From an uncultured bacterium (lineage in GTDB: Bacteria > Desulfobacterota > Binatia > HRBIN30 > CADEER01), in NCBI GenBank assembly GCA_902826395.1, contig CADEER010000002.1:1-43005 (forward strand): DNA of 43,005 bases. The letters are read 5' to 3'. Numbering within the stretch: the stretch's first letter is position 1; each line of letters begins with the position of its first letter. The translations under genes were made by a program, and so were the position numbers. Below the pieces are notes generated by a model. That model saw nothing but the letters and a program-made list of their open reading frames with translations. It did not search any database and was not told the origin of the DNA. This document shows positions 1 through 9,661 of this stretch, in pieces.

Positions 1-530
1 TGCTGCTGGGTGTCGCCGTGTGAGTACTGGTGCGGGTGTCCGTCCGAGTCGCCGTCGGCACCGCCGTCGGCGTTTCGCTCGGCGTCGACGTGGTCGTGTT
101 CGTCGGCGTCGTCGTCCGCGTCTCGGTCGGCGTCCGTGTTACAGATGGCGGCACAGTCTCGGTTGGAGACGGCGACGGGGAGTCCGTCGGTGTCCATGTC
201 GGGGTGCGAGTCGTGGTCGGGGCCAGCGTGGCCGTGCGGGTCGCCGTCTGAGTAGGGGTCGAGGTCGGGGTGCGGGTCTGCGTCGTCGTCGGCGTGGCGC
301 TCGGCGGTACGGGCGTCCATGTCTGCGTGGCGGTCGGCGGCGGCGCGGTCCAGGTCGGAGTCCAGCTCGGTGTCCAGGTCGGTGTTCGGGTTCTCGTGTA
401 GGTCGGTGTTGCGGTGCGCGTTGGAGTGCCTGTCGGTGTGCGGCTCGGCGTCGACGTGCGGGTGGTGGTAGGCGTCGAGGTCATCACCGTCGGAGTCGGT
501 GTGCGGGTCGGCGTCGCCGCTGGCGGCAGG
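1..530 (-). repeat. Low-complexity Thr/Pro-coding repeat
   Basis: Degenerate short units that on the minus strand encode TPT, TRTPT and TWTPT-type steps, forming the tail of the protease. The tract also opens long spurious plus-strand frames. Units vary in length and sequence, so this is coding low complexity, not a CRISPR or satellite. Confidence 0.85.
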
Positions 531-1738
531 CCGGAGGGGTACACGAAGCTGACCGCTTCGATGTCGTCTTGCCCGAGACGATTGCAACGTCCGTCGAAGT
601 AGGCGTGGTTGCGCATGATCGAGTCCGGGACCGGCGAGTGGCCGAAGCCGAGCGCATGGCCGATCTCGTGGGTGAGAACCTCGGTGAGCGCGCAGCGGTC
701 CCAATAGGGACAGCCGGCGAAGCCGTTGTTGATGGTCACCCTGCCGAGGGCGATGTTTCGAAACGATTGGCCATTGACGGTGACGCGGTCGAAGCCGGCG
801 CAGTAGCCGCCGACGGCGATTACTCCCGAACACCCAGACGGATCGGAGATCTCCGAGAATGGATCGTTGAAGACAATTCGGTTTTCGCCGGTGCAGCCGG
901 CAAAGGCCTGCGGCGCCGTCAGCGGTCCACCGTCGGCGAGGACCAAATTGGCACTGACGACATCGTTCCACGCCGACATCGCGTCGTGCACGGAGGCGAG
1001 CGACCCGCTGGCACCGACCCCGGCGTCACCGCTCGGATCGATCTTGAAAGCGACCGATAGGCCACTGTCCGGCTCGAACCAGCGGGCCGGGCTGGAGCTC
1101 GAGTACTGGAACTCTGCGGCGCTCTCGAAGGGGTCCCCGGCGGGAAGTCCTTCGACGAGCTCGGCATCGGAGACACACCCGGAACAGCCGAGCAGCGCGA
1201 GTGCTTCGGCGGCACCGATGACCCACGGTCCGCCCTCCTCGACGAGGCGCCCACTGATCGGATCGAACACCGCGACCCCCTCGCCCACGTCGCGAACCAG
1301 CAATGCGTGCGACGCTTCGTCGCGCACGACTCGGAAGGCGCCCATCGCCATCGCCACGGTACTCATGCCGCCGCCCGAGCGCTGCGCAAAGACGAGGACG
1401 CGCTCGCCACGCCGGTACTGCGGGCTGCCGAAGATTCTCTCCTCGAGATCGCCGACACGGCCGCCACGTTCCGCGAGCGTCAAGCTCGGGATCCAGTCGT
1501 CGGCGCGCAGCTCGTGCTCGACGGCGATCACCGTGTGCGTGTAGATCGACCCATCGGCCTGGATTACGGACCGGACGTCGGTGACGGTGCCGATGACGAT
1601 ACGGTCTGCGGAGGCAGCGAGGTCAGGGATCTCCTGGAGGACGAACGTACTACCGCTCGCCGCCAGCGGCGCGCACAGCGCAAGGCACATCGAAACCCAT
1701 ACGGCCCAAGGCCTTCGCCCGCACCCTGCACCGCCCAT
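1..1738 (-). CDS. Secreted matrixin-like zinc metalloprotease with Thr/Pro-rich tail (C-terminus beyond window edge)
   Basis: The frame is open from an ATG at 1738 to the left edge (at least 579 residues), so the protein is incomplete. Residues 1-30 look like a signal peptide (Arg near the start, hydrophobic core, small residues before STF). An N-terminal domain (about 30-160) is shared with the next gene. The catalytic domain carries [11 protein letters not shown] at 357-367, the HExxHxxGxxH zinc site of metzincins, followed by a Met-turn-like SIMRNH. From about residue 402 to the edge the chain is almost only Thr, Pro, Ser and Arg. The matrixin family cleaves proteins outside the cell; the substrate here is unknown. 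The start could also be the in-frame ATG at 1690, but that would cut the signal peptide short. It is a tandem paralogue of the gene at 2022-3611. Confidence 0.85.
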   Translation of the reverse strand, partial: MGGAGCGRRPWAVWVSMCLALCAPLAASGSTFVLQEIPDLAASADRIVIGTVTDVRSVIQADGSIYTHTVIAVEHELRADDWIPSLTLAERGGRVGDLEERIFGSPQYRRGERVLVFAQRSGGGMSTVAMAMGAFRVVRDEASHALLVRDVGEGVAVFDPISGRLVEEGGPWVIGAAEALALLGCSGCVSDAELVEGLPAGDPFESAAEFQYSSSSPARWFEPDSGLSVAFKIDPSGDAGVGASGSLASVHDAMSAWNDVVSANLVLADGGPLTAPQAFAGCTGENRIVFNDPFSEISDPSGCSGVIAVGGYCAGFDRVTVNGQSFRNIALGRVTINNGFAGCPYWDRCALTEVLTHEIGHALGFGHSPVPDSIMRNHAYFDGRCNRLGQDDIEAVSFVYPSGLPPAATPTRTPTPTVMTSTPTTTRTSTPSRTPTGTPTRTATPTYTRTRTPTWTPSWTPTWTAPPPTATQTWTPVPPSATPTTTQTRTPTSTPTQTATRTATLAPTTTRTPTWTPTDSPSPSPTETVPPSVTRTPTETRTTTPTNTTTSTPSETPTAVPTATRTDTRTSTHTATPSS

Positions 1739-2021
1739 CGCGGGCGGACGAGGTGAGCGAGAGACGTGCCATCACTCGCCGTAGCATCAGCGAGGAGGAA
1801 ACGACGTGCGCGGCGGGAATCGCGGTGTCAGAGCCTCGTCACTTTCATCCGCTACGACAACTGACCTTTCTCGTGCGCCGGCTTCTGACACGAGGACTCG
1901 CCGGTCATGCGCGAGCACGAGGCAAACCCCGACAGTGGGAGAACCGATCCGGCGCGAACGCTTGAAGGCTTCTCACGGTGTGCGGCTCGCCATAGCCGAT
2001 GACCGACCATCTGCGGCCGCG

Positions 2022-3611
2022 TCAGTCGAAGAGCGACAGGAACACTTCGAGCATTCTGCGCAGAGCTCTCAAGAGCAACGAAATGAAGGGCTCCCCCTCC
2101 GGCCCTTCGCCCGGCGTGGGGGTGCTGGTCGAAGTCCTCGTCAGAGTCGCGGAGGGTGTAGCCGAAGGCGAGCGGCTGCCGGTGGGCGTGCGGGTCGCCA
2201 GCCTCGTATTCGTGGGAGTGCGCGTCCGCGTCGGCGTTCGTGTCCGCGTTTGCGTCTGAGTCGCCGTCGGCGGTCGCTGCGTGTGGGTAGGCGTCCCGCT
2301 CGCGGTCGACGTCAGCGTAGCCGTCGATGTCGGAGTGACGGTGGGTGTCGCGCTCACGGTATGTGTCGGCGTCATCGACGGCGGCGGCAGCGGATACATG
2401 AACGTCACACCCGCTTCGTCGTCCGGGCGCAACGAGGCGCAGCGCCCATCGAAATGCGCATTGAGCGCCATCGTCGCGTCTTCGTCTTCCGAGTGTCCGA
2501 GTCCGATGGTGTGGCCGATCTCGTGCGTGGCAATCTCGGCGATTCCGCACGCCGTCCAGATTGGGCACGAACCCCAACCATTGTTGAACGTGAGCTTGCC
2601 CGTGACGATGCGTTTGAACTGGACGCCGTTGACGGTGCGCGTTTCACCTGCGTCGCAGAATCCTCCCAGCGCGAGCACGCCTCGACAGTTCGACGGGTTC
2701 TGAATCTCGCCGAACGGATCGTTGAAGACGATGCGATTGTCGTCCGGGCAGCCGCTGAACGCAGCCGGCTCAGTGGGCCCGGCGCTATCGAGGACGATCG
2801 CCGACGTCTCGACGGCCGACCAGGCAGCGAACGCCTCCTCCACGGCACCGATCGAGATCTCCGGCCCGAGGAAGGAATCGCCGGTAGAATCGATGAAGTA
2901 TCGGATCGGAACGCCATCATCGGGTTCGAACCAGCGCGTCGGCACACCGAGAAACCTGAACTCAGCGCTGGTCTCTCCCACAGGCGGCTCCGAGAATCCG
3001 CGGCTGCGGCGCGGCGCCGTTGCAGCCGACCGTCGCGCCGCGCGCCGTGCCGCGGCGACTAGTTCCGACAGTCGCCACGCATCAGCCTGGGTAGCCGCCA
3101 ATCGGGCACCGCTGACCGGATCGACGGCTGTGACGCCAATCCCGAGATCGCGGCGCGCCATCGCCTGTCCACCCTGGTCGAACACCTCGTACTTGCCCAT
3201 GCTCATGCCGGTGGTGTGAAACAGGCCGCCTTCTCCATGGCGGAGAAAGACGAAAACGCGCTCACCCGCTTGGTAGAGGGGAGCTCCGAACACGACCTCG
3301 CGACGGTCGGCAACGCTGCCGCCGAGCTCGCGAATCACAATCGTGTCGTCGCGCGGCACGTCGCCGAACGCCACTTGCTCGACGGCGACGGTGGTGTCGG
3401 TGGCGATCGATCCATCGATTCGCAGCACCGATCGCGCTGCGATCACACGGCCGACAACCGCGGCGTCGGCGTCGCGCGACAGATCCGCGACGTCCATGAG
3501 AACGAAGGTGCTCGCCCGTACAGGCGTGGCCAACCACAGCAGGAACAGCAGCGCGCCGCCGGCGTCACGGCCGCATCTAGCGAGCTTGCGGCACGCGATA
3601 CCGAGTTGCAT
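2022..3611 (-). CDS. Secreted matrixin-like zinc metalloprotease with Thr/Pro tail and C-terminal amphipathic segment
   Basis: A 529-residue protein. Residues 1-34 form a signal peptide with a Leu-rich core ending near VRAS. The N-terminal domain (about 34-170) matches the paralogue downstream, including the STFVL start. The catalytic domain has HEIGHTIGLGH at 363-373 and a Met-turn-like ATMALNAHF. Cysteine pairs around 300-350 (SGCPD, SNCRG, GGFCD, GSCPIW, TACG) suggest disulfides, consistent with export. Residues about 408-500 are a Thr/Pro/Arg stalk, followed by an unusual hydrophobic, charged end (residues about 503-529, ending LEVFLSLFD). No LPxTG, PEP-CTERM or autotransporter signal is seen. 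A secreted or surface metalloprotease is well supported; its substrate is not known. Confidence 0.88.
   Translation of the reverse strand: MQLGIACRKLARCGRDAGGALLFLLWLATPVRASTFVLMDVADLSRDADAAVVGRVIAARSVLRIDGSIATDTTVAVEQVAFGDVPRDDTIVIRELGGSVADRREVVFGAPLYQAGERVFVFLRHGEGGLFHTTGMSMGKYEVFDQGGQAMARRDLGIGVTAVDPVSGARLAATQADAWRLSELVAAARRAARRSAATAPRRSRGFSEPPVGETSAEFRFLGVPTRWFEPDDGVPIRYFIDSTGDSFLGPEISIGAVEEAFAAWSAVETSAIVLDSAGPTEPAAFSGCPDDNRIVFNDPFGEIQNPSNCRGVLALGGFCDAGETRTVNGVQFKRIVTGKLTFNNGWGSCPIWTACGIAEIATHEIGHTIGLGHSEDEDATMALNAHFDGRCASLRPDDEAGVTFMYPLPPPSMTPTHTVSATPTVTPTSTATLTSTASGTPTHTQRPPTATQTQTRTRTPTRTRTPTNTRLATRTPTGSRSPSATPSATLTRTSTSTPTPGEGPEGEPFISLLLRALRRMLEVFLSLFD
2098..2385 (-). repeat. Low-complexity Thr/Pro-coding repeat
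   Basis: Degenerate units encoding TPT, TRTPT and TQTRT steps in the stalk of the second protease. The same type of tract is found in its neighbour, but the unit order differs, so the two stalks have diverged or expanded independently. Confidence 0.8.
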
Positions 3612-3629
3612 CCGAGATGGCTCGCCGTC

Positions 3630-4220
3630 CTAGAACTCCTCGAACGGCAGCGGCTCCTGCTTGTAGTACATGACGGCGATGACCTGCTTACCCGTGTTGG
3701 GATCGCGAGCGACGGTCATGTTGGTGATCATGCCGTCCTTCTCGAAAGACAGGAACGACTGATTGTTCTGCTCGTACTCCTGCTTCATGTCCCAGCCCTC
3801 GCTGCTCATCGAATCTTTGTAGAAGCTGAACACCTCAGGAACGTCACCGTCGGTGCGAAACAGGACATTCTTGGCGCCCGCCGCCAGCTTCTGCACGCCG
3901 AACACTTCAGCGTCCTTGAAGACAGGCACGCCGGTCGGGAAGTCCTCGGGAATCTCGACCTCTTGCGGCGGCGTCGGGTCGGCAGTCGGCAACCCCGTCG
4001 GGCGCGATCGCCGGGTGGGGATCTCGCGCTGGATCTGGCCGACTCTATCGCCAGGCCGATCGCGTCGCGGTGTGGGCAGCCCGCTCCACGCGCGATCCCC
4101 TTTCAGATGCGACGTGCGCTGCGGCGGCTCCGGCACGTCGCGCTGACAGGTACACGACGAAAAGGCCAGCGCGGTTGCCAGAATGGCCGCGAAAACGGAC
4201 GCGTTGAATCGCCTCATCAT
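3630..4220 (-). CDS. Putative lipoprotein of unknown function
   Basis: A 196-residue protein. I place the start at the ATG at 4220 because AGGAG lies 7 bases upstream; ATGs at 4226 and 4217 are too close or slightly far. Residues 1-22 are a signal sequence (MMRRF, then an Ala/Leu core) ending in FSSC, so Cys23 is a probable, slightly atypical lipobox cysteine. A Pro/Arg-rich linker follows. The C-terminal 100 residues form a compact domain that begins at IPEDFPTGVPV and contains FSFYKDSMSSEGW, a pattern typical of small alpha/beta domains in uncharacterised envelope proteins. It lies directly upstream of the proteases on the same strand (18-base gap) and may be co-transcribed with them. No function can be assigned. 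Confidence 0.75.
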   Translation of the reverse strand: MMRRFNASVFAAILATALAFSSCTCQRDVPEPPQRTSHLKGDRAWSGLPTPRRDRPGDRVGQIQREIPTRRSRPTGLPTADPTPPQEVEIPEDFPTGVPVFKDAEVFGVQKLAAGAKNVLFRTDGDVPEVFSFYKDSMSSEGWDMKQEYEQNNQSFLSFEKDGMITNMTVARDPNTGKQVIAVMYYKQEPLPFEEF

Positions 4221-4486
4221 GCTCATACTCCTACTCTGACCCCGCCGCCGCGCCGTCGGCAATCGCCGATCACGGCGAAAGCTAGCCGAAATGAACGAGC
4301 GGAGAAAGATCGCCGCCTTGTCGCAGTTCGACGTTCGACGCGCTCGACGATTCACCCAGATCGATCACCCAGCGGGCAAACATCTCGACCGCCCCCCCAG
4401 CCTGCTGGCCATCTCGTGCCCTGTCGGACCTTCTGTTAGGCTGCGGAACTCCCTCCCGCGCCCGCCATAACCCGCGAGATCCGAAC

Positions 4487-5629
4487 ATGACGACCCCCTC
4501 ACGATTCTGTCCGCAATGCGGCGTCGAAGCGCGCGCCAACGCCGCCTATTGCGTGGCCTGCGGCACGGCGTTGGGCACATCCACCAAAAGTGCGCCGCCC
4601 GCTTCGAGGGATGAACAGACGCGGCGCTTTGCGCCGCTGTTGGTAGTCGCCTTGCTGGTCGGCGTGTGTGGCCTCGCGGTGGGCATCGGCTATCGGAATC
4701 AGCCGCCGCCCAACCAGCCTCTGGCGCGCGACGGAGGCGGTGCGCCACCCGATGCGGGACAGCAATTGCCCAGCGAGCATCCGCCGATCGAAGTGCCGGA
4801 GAATGTCCGCAAAGTGATCGACCGAATGACGACCCTGGCCGCCGAGAACCCGGAGGACATGGAGGCGTGGAAGCAACTCGCCTTCGTTCAGTACAGAGCC
4901 GGACAGGTGGATCCGGGGTTCTTGGATGCCGCCGAGAAGTCGTACAACCACATTCTGTCGCGAGACGCGAAAGATCTCGACGCCCTGCGCGGCTTGGGCA
5001 ACATCGAGTACGACCGCAACGATCCGGCGACGGCGATGGGGTTCTACAAGCGCTTCCTGGAGATCGAGCCAGGCAACAAGGAAGTGCGGACGGACCTCGG
5101 CACGATGCTGCTCGCCTCGCAACAGCCCGACGAAGCGATCCGCATTTACCAAGGTGTGCTGCAGGAAGATCCGACCTTCTTCCAGGCGCAGTTCAACCTG
5201 GCGATCGCGTATCGTGCCGCGGCGCAGACGGATCTGGCGCTGGCAGCACTGCAGCGCGCCAAAGAGGTAGCCCCGGACGACGAGTCGCGCCAACGCGTCG
5301 GTGCGCTGCTGGCGCGCGTCGAAGGCGGCGAAGGCGCGGAAGCAGCGCCGCAGGGAACGCTGCGCGACGCGATCGAAGCCGTATTTCGATCGCATCCGAT
5401 CGTCGGCCCCCGAATCGACGCATTCCGCTGGGAATCAGACCAGAAAGCCCAGGTGTCGCTGCGGGAGTTTCCGATGCAGGGCATGCCGCCGATGGTACGC
5501 GAGAAGTTCGTCGAGCGGCTGACCTCGGGAATTCGCGAAAGCAAGAATCGCTTCCAGGCGACGGACCGCATCGCCATCGACATCGTCGATGCGGCCTCCG
5601 GCGATACCATGATCACAGTCGCCGACTAG
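4487..5629 (+). CDS. Zinc-ribbon, single-span membrane protein with TPR repeats
   Basis: A 380-residue protein in three parts. Residues 8-25 are a zinc ribbon (CPQC and CVAC at 8/11 and 22/25). Residues about 50-68 form one hydrophobic helix. Residues about 105-260 are TPR helices with the usual spacing of small and aromatic residues (for example [25 protein letters not shown]). With no cleavable signal, the zinc ribbon should be cytoplasmic and the TPR part periplasmic. The last 120 residues are an unrecognised domain. The gene lies 31 bases before the AAA+ gene in the same direction, so it is probably the first gene of that operon and could be a scaffold or membrane anchor. That role is inference. 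Confidence 0.8.
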   Translation: MTTPSRFCPQCGVEARANAAYCVACGTALGTSTKSAPPASRDEQTRRFAPLLVVALLVGVCGLAVGIGYRNQPPPNQPLARDGGGAPPDAGQQLPSEHPPIEVPENVRKVIDRMTTLAAENPEDMEAWKQLAFVQYRAGQVDPGFLDAAEKSYNHILSRDAKDLDALRGLGNIEYDRNDPATAMGFYKRFLEIEPGNKEVRTDLGTMLLASQQPDEAIRIYQGVLQEDPTFFQAQFNLAIAYRAAAQTDLALAALQRAKEVAPDDESRQRVGALLARVEGGEGAEAAPQGTLRDAIEAVFRSHPIVGPRIDAFRWESDQKAQVSLREFPMQGMPPMVREKFVERLTSGIRESKNRFQATDRIAIDIVDAASGDTMITVAD

Positions 5630-5660
5630 CAAGCGCCGCAGCTCACGGAGGGCAAACGGA

Positions 5661-6464
5661 GTGACCGAGACACCCTACTACCTGCCGATCGGCGACGAGG
5701 CCGACATTTTCGAGGCAGCCCACGCCTGCCGTCTGCCCGTTCTGCTCAAGGGGCCTACCGGCTGCGGCAAGACGCGATTCGTCGAGTGGATGGCCTCTCG
5801 CCTCGCCAGTGGGAATTCCGGCGTCGACGGCAACTTGATCACGGTCGCCTGCCACGAGGACCTCACCGGCAGCGATCTCGTCGGCCGCTATCTGATCAAG
5901 GGCGACGAGACGATCTGGGTCGACGGGCCACTCACGCAAGCGGTACGCCGCGGCGCGTTCTGCTACCTCGACGAAGTCGTGGAGGCACGCAAGGACACTA
6001 CCGTCCTCATTCATCCGTTGACCGATCACCGCCGCATGCTGCCGATCGACAAGCGCGGCGAGATCATCGAAGCGCATCCCGATTTCCTGCTCGTGATCTC
6101 GTACAACCCCGGCTACCAGAGCGTACTGAAGGACCTCAAGCACTCGACTCGCCAGCGCTTCGTCACCATCGAGTTCGACTACCCTCCGCGCGACAAGGAA
6201 GCACAGATCGTCGCCCACGAGAGTGGCGTCGATCTCGACACGGCCATGGATCTCGCCAAGCTCGGCGAGAAAGTCCGCCACCTCAAGGCGAGCGGCCTCG
6301 AGGAGGGGGTGAGCACCCGCCTGCTGATCTACGCCGGGCAGTTGATCGGACGCGACATACCTCCGCGACGCGCCTGCGAGGTGGCGGTGAGCAAATCGCT
6401 CACCGATGACGGCGAGAGCCAGCGGGCCATCGACGAGGTCGTCTGCACGATCTTCGGCAACTGA
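5661..6464 (+). CDS. MoxR-group AAA+ ATPase, NorQ/CbbQ type
   Basis: A 267-residue protein starting at GTG, with GGAGG 9 bases upstream. Walker A is GPTGCGKT at 31-38 and Walker B ends in Asp104-Glu105 (CYLDEVVEA). Length and layout match NorQ/CbbQ/GpvN ATPases, which form rings and work with a VWA partner (NorD or CbbO) to insert metals or remodel enzymes such as nitric oxide reductase or Rubisco. A VWA partner follows after 32 bases, so the pair is intact. No norBC, cbbLS or other client gene is in the window, so the subfamily name says nothing certain about the client here. Confidence 0.9.
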   Translation: MTETPYYLPIGDEADIFEAAHACRLPVLLKGPTGCGKTRFVEWMASRLASGNSGVDGNLITVACHEDLTGSDLVGRYLIKGDETIWVDGPLTQAVRRGAFCYLDEVVEARKDTTVLIHPLTDHRRMLPIDKRGEIIEAHPDFLLVISYNPGYQSVLKDLKHSTRQRFVTIEFDYPPRDKEAQIVAHESGVDLDTAMDLAKLGEKVRHLKASGLEEGVSTRLLIYAGQLIGRDIPPRRACEVAVSKSLTDDGESQRAIDEVVCTIFGN

Positions 6465-6496
6465 TGTCCGCTCCTGCAGTCAGAAGGGCGTGACCA

Positions 6497-9400
6497 GTGG
6501 TTCGCAACCTCTGGCTCAGTCCACACCTGCTGAACAGCCCGGACGGCGCGGCGGCACACCGCGCCGCGGCGGACCTCGGTGCCGAAGTCCACGGCGAGAT
6601 TCTGCGCGTCGGCGACCGCCTCGCCGATTCGTCGGCCGTACTCGCGCAGCAGTACTACCAGAACGCCGCGGCGACCTGGCGGCGACTCGGCGGGGACGGA
6701 TTCTCCGAGTGGGTCGGACTGGGCGAGGGACTCGCCGGCACTGATCCGATCTCGCGCGAGGGCGCCAGCGCCTTCTTCTCGGTGCGCGTCGCAGAGCTGG
6801 GCGAGGAGCCGCTTGCCAAGTTGGCCGCGTGGTCCGGTTCGGCGATGCGCATAGCCGCGGAGTCGGGCAAGCTCGCGGGGCTCTTCCTGCGCCACACCGC
6901 CCCGCTCATGTCCGCCTCGATCTCGACAGCCAGCGTGGACACGTGGGCCGCGGCGGGCATCGGTCTGTACGGACAGCACGGCTGGCAGGGCGAGTTCCTC
7001 GCCCAGGCATTCTTCAACGCCACCGCGCGGGTCATGCCGGCCCTGTCGCCGAGCGCCTATCGGTTATGGGCGGGTGCGGGCAGCGCCTTGTTCCCGCAAG
7101 TGCGAGAACGCGAATTCTTCAATGCTTTCCCCGACGCGATCGGCGGCTGGGCTCCCGAGGATCAGGCCAATCTGATGCGCGTCGTCATCGCGCTCGCGCA
7201 TTCCGACCGGCGCCTCGCGCACGATGTCTATCGCCGGTTCCCGGACTCGCTGCGACCGGTTGCCGCCGCGGCACGCGGTAGTCTGCTGCGCGTGCTGACG
7301 ACATGCGGCCACAAACTGGGAAGCTCGATGGGCGACTTCGCGCCGGTTGCAGGAGCGATCTTGCGCCAGGTGCCCGCGGCGCGCCTGGCGTCGAATCTCG
7401 CTCAGGTCGAACGCGTCTCGCGCCGCGCTCCGCAGGCCGTGGTGAGCGCACTGCGCTCACTGCCGCGGGTGTGCGAAGACGCCGACGACGATCGAGTCGA
7501 GCAATGGTTCACCGCCGGGTTGCGCGTCGCCGCCGAGAACCCAGGCGCCGGTCTCGCCTACTTCGCACTCGAATCGCGCACCAGCGTCAACGTGTTGCAC
7601 CGCGGCTCGACGGCAGCATCGCTCGAGCAATCCCAGGGCCTGCTGCGCAAGTACTTGCAGATGATGAGCGGCAGCCCGGTCGGCATAAGGCCGATGGAGC
7701 GCTTCTCACTGCGACCCGACATCGAGGAGTTCCCCGGCGAGCGTGAAGTGTCCCTACCCTCGCGCATCGACCTGCTGCCATCGCACGAAGAAAATCTTCG
7801 CCTCTACCGATTGCTCGCCGCCCACCTCGCCGGCCGGCGATTGCTCGGCACGTATGCGACGCAAGATCTTCCGGTGGATCCGACGGATCCACCCGGACGA
7901 GCGCTCTTCCGCTATCTCACCGACGACGCTCGCCCCGCCCTGCTCGAGGATCTCTTCACTCTGGCCGAGGGCGTCCGCGTCCATTGCGCGATGAGCCGCC
8001 TCTATCGGGGCATCGCCAGCGAGGCGAACTGGGTCGCCGATCGCCTGCTGCGTATCTGGTGTGAGCAGCCGGCCGCGGCTCGTTCGCGGCGTCTAGACAC
8101 GCTCTTCATCCTGGCCCTGGTCGACGGCGAGACCGAGCATTGGCCGCGATGGCTCGATCGCGAGATCGGGACGACCCTGCTGGCGCTGCTGCGTCCGCTG
8201 CGTGGCGACGGCACTACCGTTATCGACGCGCTGCGCGCCGCCGAGGCCATCGCCGCCGCGTTGGACAACGCCGCGACGGGGATCGGCGGCGACCTCAGCG
8301 AGGCCGACGGCAGCTTCTACGACACCGTCGCCGGCGAGATGATCTACTACGATCTCTACGAAGACGAAGACGGCATGCCACCGCCGAACACCGACGGCGG
8401 CGCCGAGACACCGGCGGCCGAGCAATCACCCGTAACGCCGCGCGACCTGCAGCTCGAAGTCAGCGACGAAGCGAGCGACGACGGTGGCGGCACGCCGCTG
8501 TCGCCCGACGAGATCGAGCGCCTCCTGCAATCCGGGGCCGACCTGCGTATCCGTCAGGGCGGCAGCGAAGAAGGCGTCGAGGGATTGGGACTCTACGTCA
8601 CCGACCTGATCGGCAAAATGCCGAGCGAGCATCTGGACGAGCTGCGCCGGCTGCTCGGCGACCCAGAAGAGCAGAAGCGACGGCCGCCGCGACGCTGGCT
8701 CGAGCGCAGCAGCGACGGCACCTGCTATTGGTACGACGAGTGGGATTACCAGATCTCGGACTACCGGAGCCGTTGGTGTCAGCTGTACGAGATCGGGCTG
8801 GACGGCGACTCGGGTGAGTTCTTCCAAACGGCCCTCGGCGATCACGCCGATCTGCTCCCGGAGGTGCGCCGCCAGTTCCAGCGCATCCGCCCGGAGATGT
8901 ATCGCACCGTGCGCGGTCTCGAAGACGGCGAAGATTTCGACCTCAACGCCGCGGTCAGCGCGCGCATCGACGCGCGAGCCGGCATCGCCCCATCCAATCG
9001 TCTCTATGTCGCGCGCAAGCGCGAAGAGCGCGACGTCGCGACGCTGTTCCTCGTCGACATGAGCGCGTCGACCGACGAGCCGTTGGTCGAGCCGGCCGCT
9101 GACGGCCGGCGGCGAGACGGACGCCCACCACGGCGCATCATCGACGTCACCAAGGAAACGCTGGCGATCATGTCGCAGGCGCTCGAGGAGATCGGCGACG
9201 CGTTCGCCATCTACGGATTCTCCGGACACGGCCGTGAGCAGGTCGAAATGTACCGCGTCAAGTCGTTCGCTGAGGCGCTCACGCCGTCCGTCAAGGCAAG
9301 GCTCGGAGCGATCGAGCCCCGACGTTCGACCCGCATGGGGACGGCCCTCCGCCACGCCGTCGAGCGCATGGCATCAGTCAGCGCCCGATCCAAGCATCTC

Positions 9401-9661
9401 ATCCTGCTGAGCGACGGGTTTCCCCAGGACTTCGACTACGGTCAGGACCGCCGCAGCAACCTCTACGGGATTCGCGACACTGCCGTAGCGCTTCAAGAAG
9501 CGGAGCTGGCAGGAGTCACTCCCTTCTGCATCACCGTCGACAAGGCGGGTCATGACTATCTGCGGGAGATGTGCGATGAAAACCGCTACATGGTCATCGA
9601 CGACATCACCGCGTTGCCGCGCGAGCTGCCGAAGATCTATCAGCGCGTCGTGCGGAGCTGA
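6497..9661 (+). CDS. NorD/CbbO-type VWA-domain protein, unusually long
   Basis: A 1054-residue protein starting at GTG, with AGAAGG about 9 bases upstream. The C-terminal 200 residues are a VWA domain with a complete MIDAS: DMSAST at 854-859, Thr945 (TRMGTAL) and Asp973 (LLSDG). Features around it (YGFSGHGREQ, GVTPFCITVD) are those of NorD. The first 600 residues are alpha-helical, Ala/Arg/Leu-rich and without a recognised motif. An acidic, low-complexity linker lies at about 615-680. NorD and CbbO proteins as I know them are roughly 600-800 residues, so this one has a large N-terminal extension. It is the probable partner of the AAA+ ATPase: VWA proteins of this type bind the ATPase ring and the client enzyme. 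Confidence 0.88.
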   Translation: MVRNLWLSPHLLNSPDGAAAHRAAADLGAEVHGEILRVGDRLADSSAVLAQQYYQNAAATWRRLGGDGFSEWVGLGEGLAGTDPISREGASAFFSVRVAELGEEPLAKLAAWSGSAMRIAAESGKLAGLFLRHTAPLMSASISTASVDTWAAAGIGLYGQHGWQGEFLAQAFFNATARVMPALSPSAYRLWAGAGSALFPQVREREFFNAFPDAIGGWAPEDQANLMRVVIALAHSDRRLAHDVYRRFPDSLRPVAAAARGSLLRVLTTCGHKLGSSMGDFAPVAGAILRQVPAARLASNLAQVERVSRRAPQAVVSALRSLPRVCEDADDDRVEQWFTAGLRVAAENPGAGLAYFALESRTSVNVLHRGSTAASLEQSQGLLRKYLQMMSGSPVGIRPMERFSLRPDIEEFPGEREVSLPSRIDLLPSHEENLRLYRLLAAHLAGRRLLGTYATQDLPVDPTDPPGRALFRYLTDDARPALLEDLFTLAEGVRVHCAMSRLYRGIASEANWVADRLLRIWCEQPAAARSRRLDTLFILALVDGETEHWPRWLDREIGTTLLALLRPLRGDGTTVIDALRAAEAIAAALDNAATGIGGDLSEADGSFYDTVAGEMIYYDLYEDEDGMPPPNTDGGAETPAAEQSPVTPRDLQLEVSDEASDDGGGTPLSPDEIERLLQSGADLRIRQGGSEEGVEGLGLYVTDLIGKMPSEHLDELRRLLGDPEEQKRRPPRRWLERSSDGTCYWYDEWDYQISDYRSRWCQLYEIGLDGDSGEFFQTALGDHADLLPEVRRQFQRIRPEMYRTVRGLEDGEDFDLNAAVSARIDARAGIAPSNRLYVARKREERDVATLFLVDMSASTDEPLVEPAADGRRRDGRPPRRIIDVTKETLAIMSQALEEIGDAFAIYGFSGHGREQVEMYRVKSFAEALTPSVKARLGAIEPRRSTRMGTALRHAVERMASVSARSKHLILLSDGFPQDFDYGQDRRSNLYGIRDTAVALQEAELAGVTPFCITVDKAGHDYLREMCDENRYMVIDDITALPRELPKIYQRVVRS

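Noticed and set aside
1-530. Repeated short units that could suggest a CRISPR or satellite.
   Set aside because: Units are irregular, have no spacers and keep one coding frame for Thr/Pro.
20-3062. Long Arg-rich or Val-rich open frames on the plus strand across both protease genes.
   Set aside because: They are antisense shadows of the Thr/Pro repeats and GC-rich codons; the minus frames have signal peptides and intact zinc motifs.
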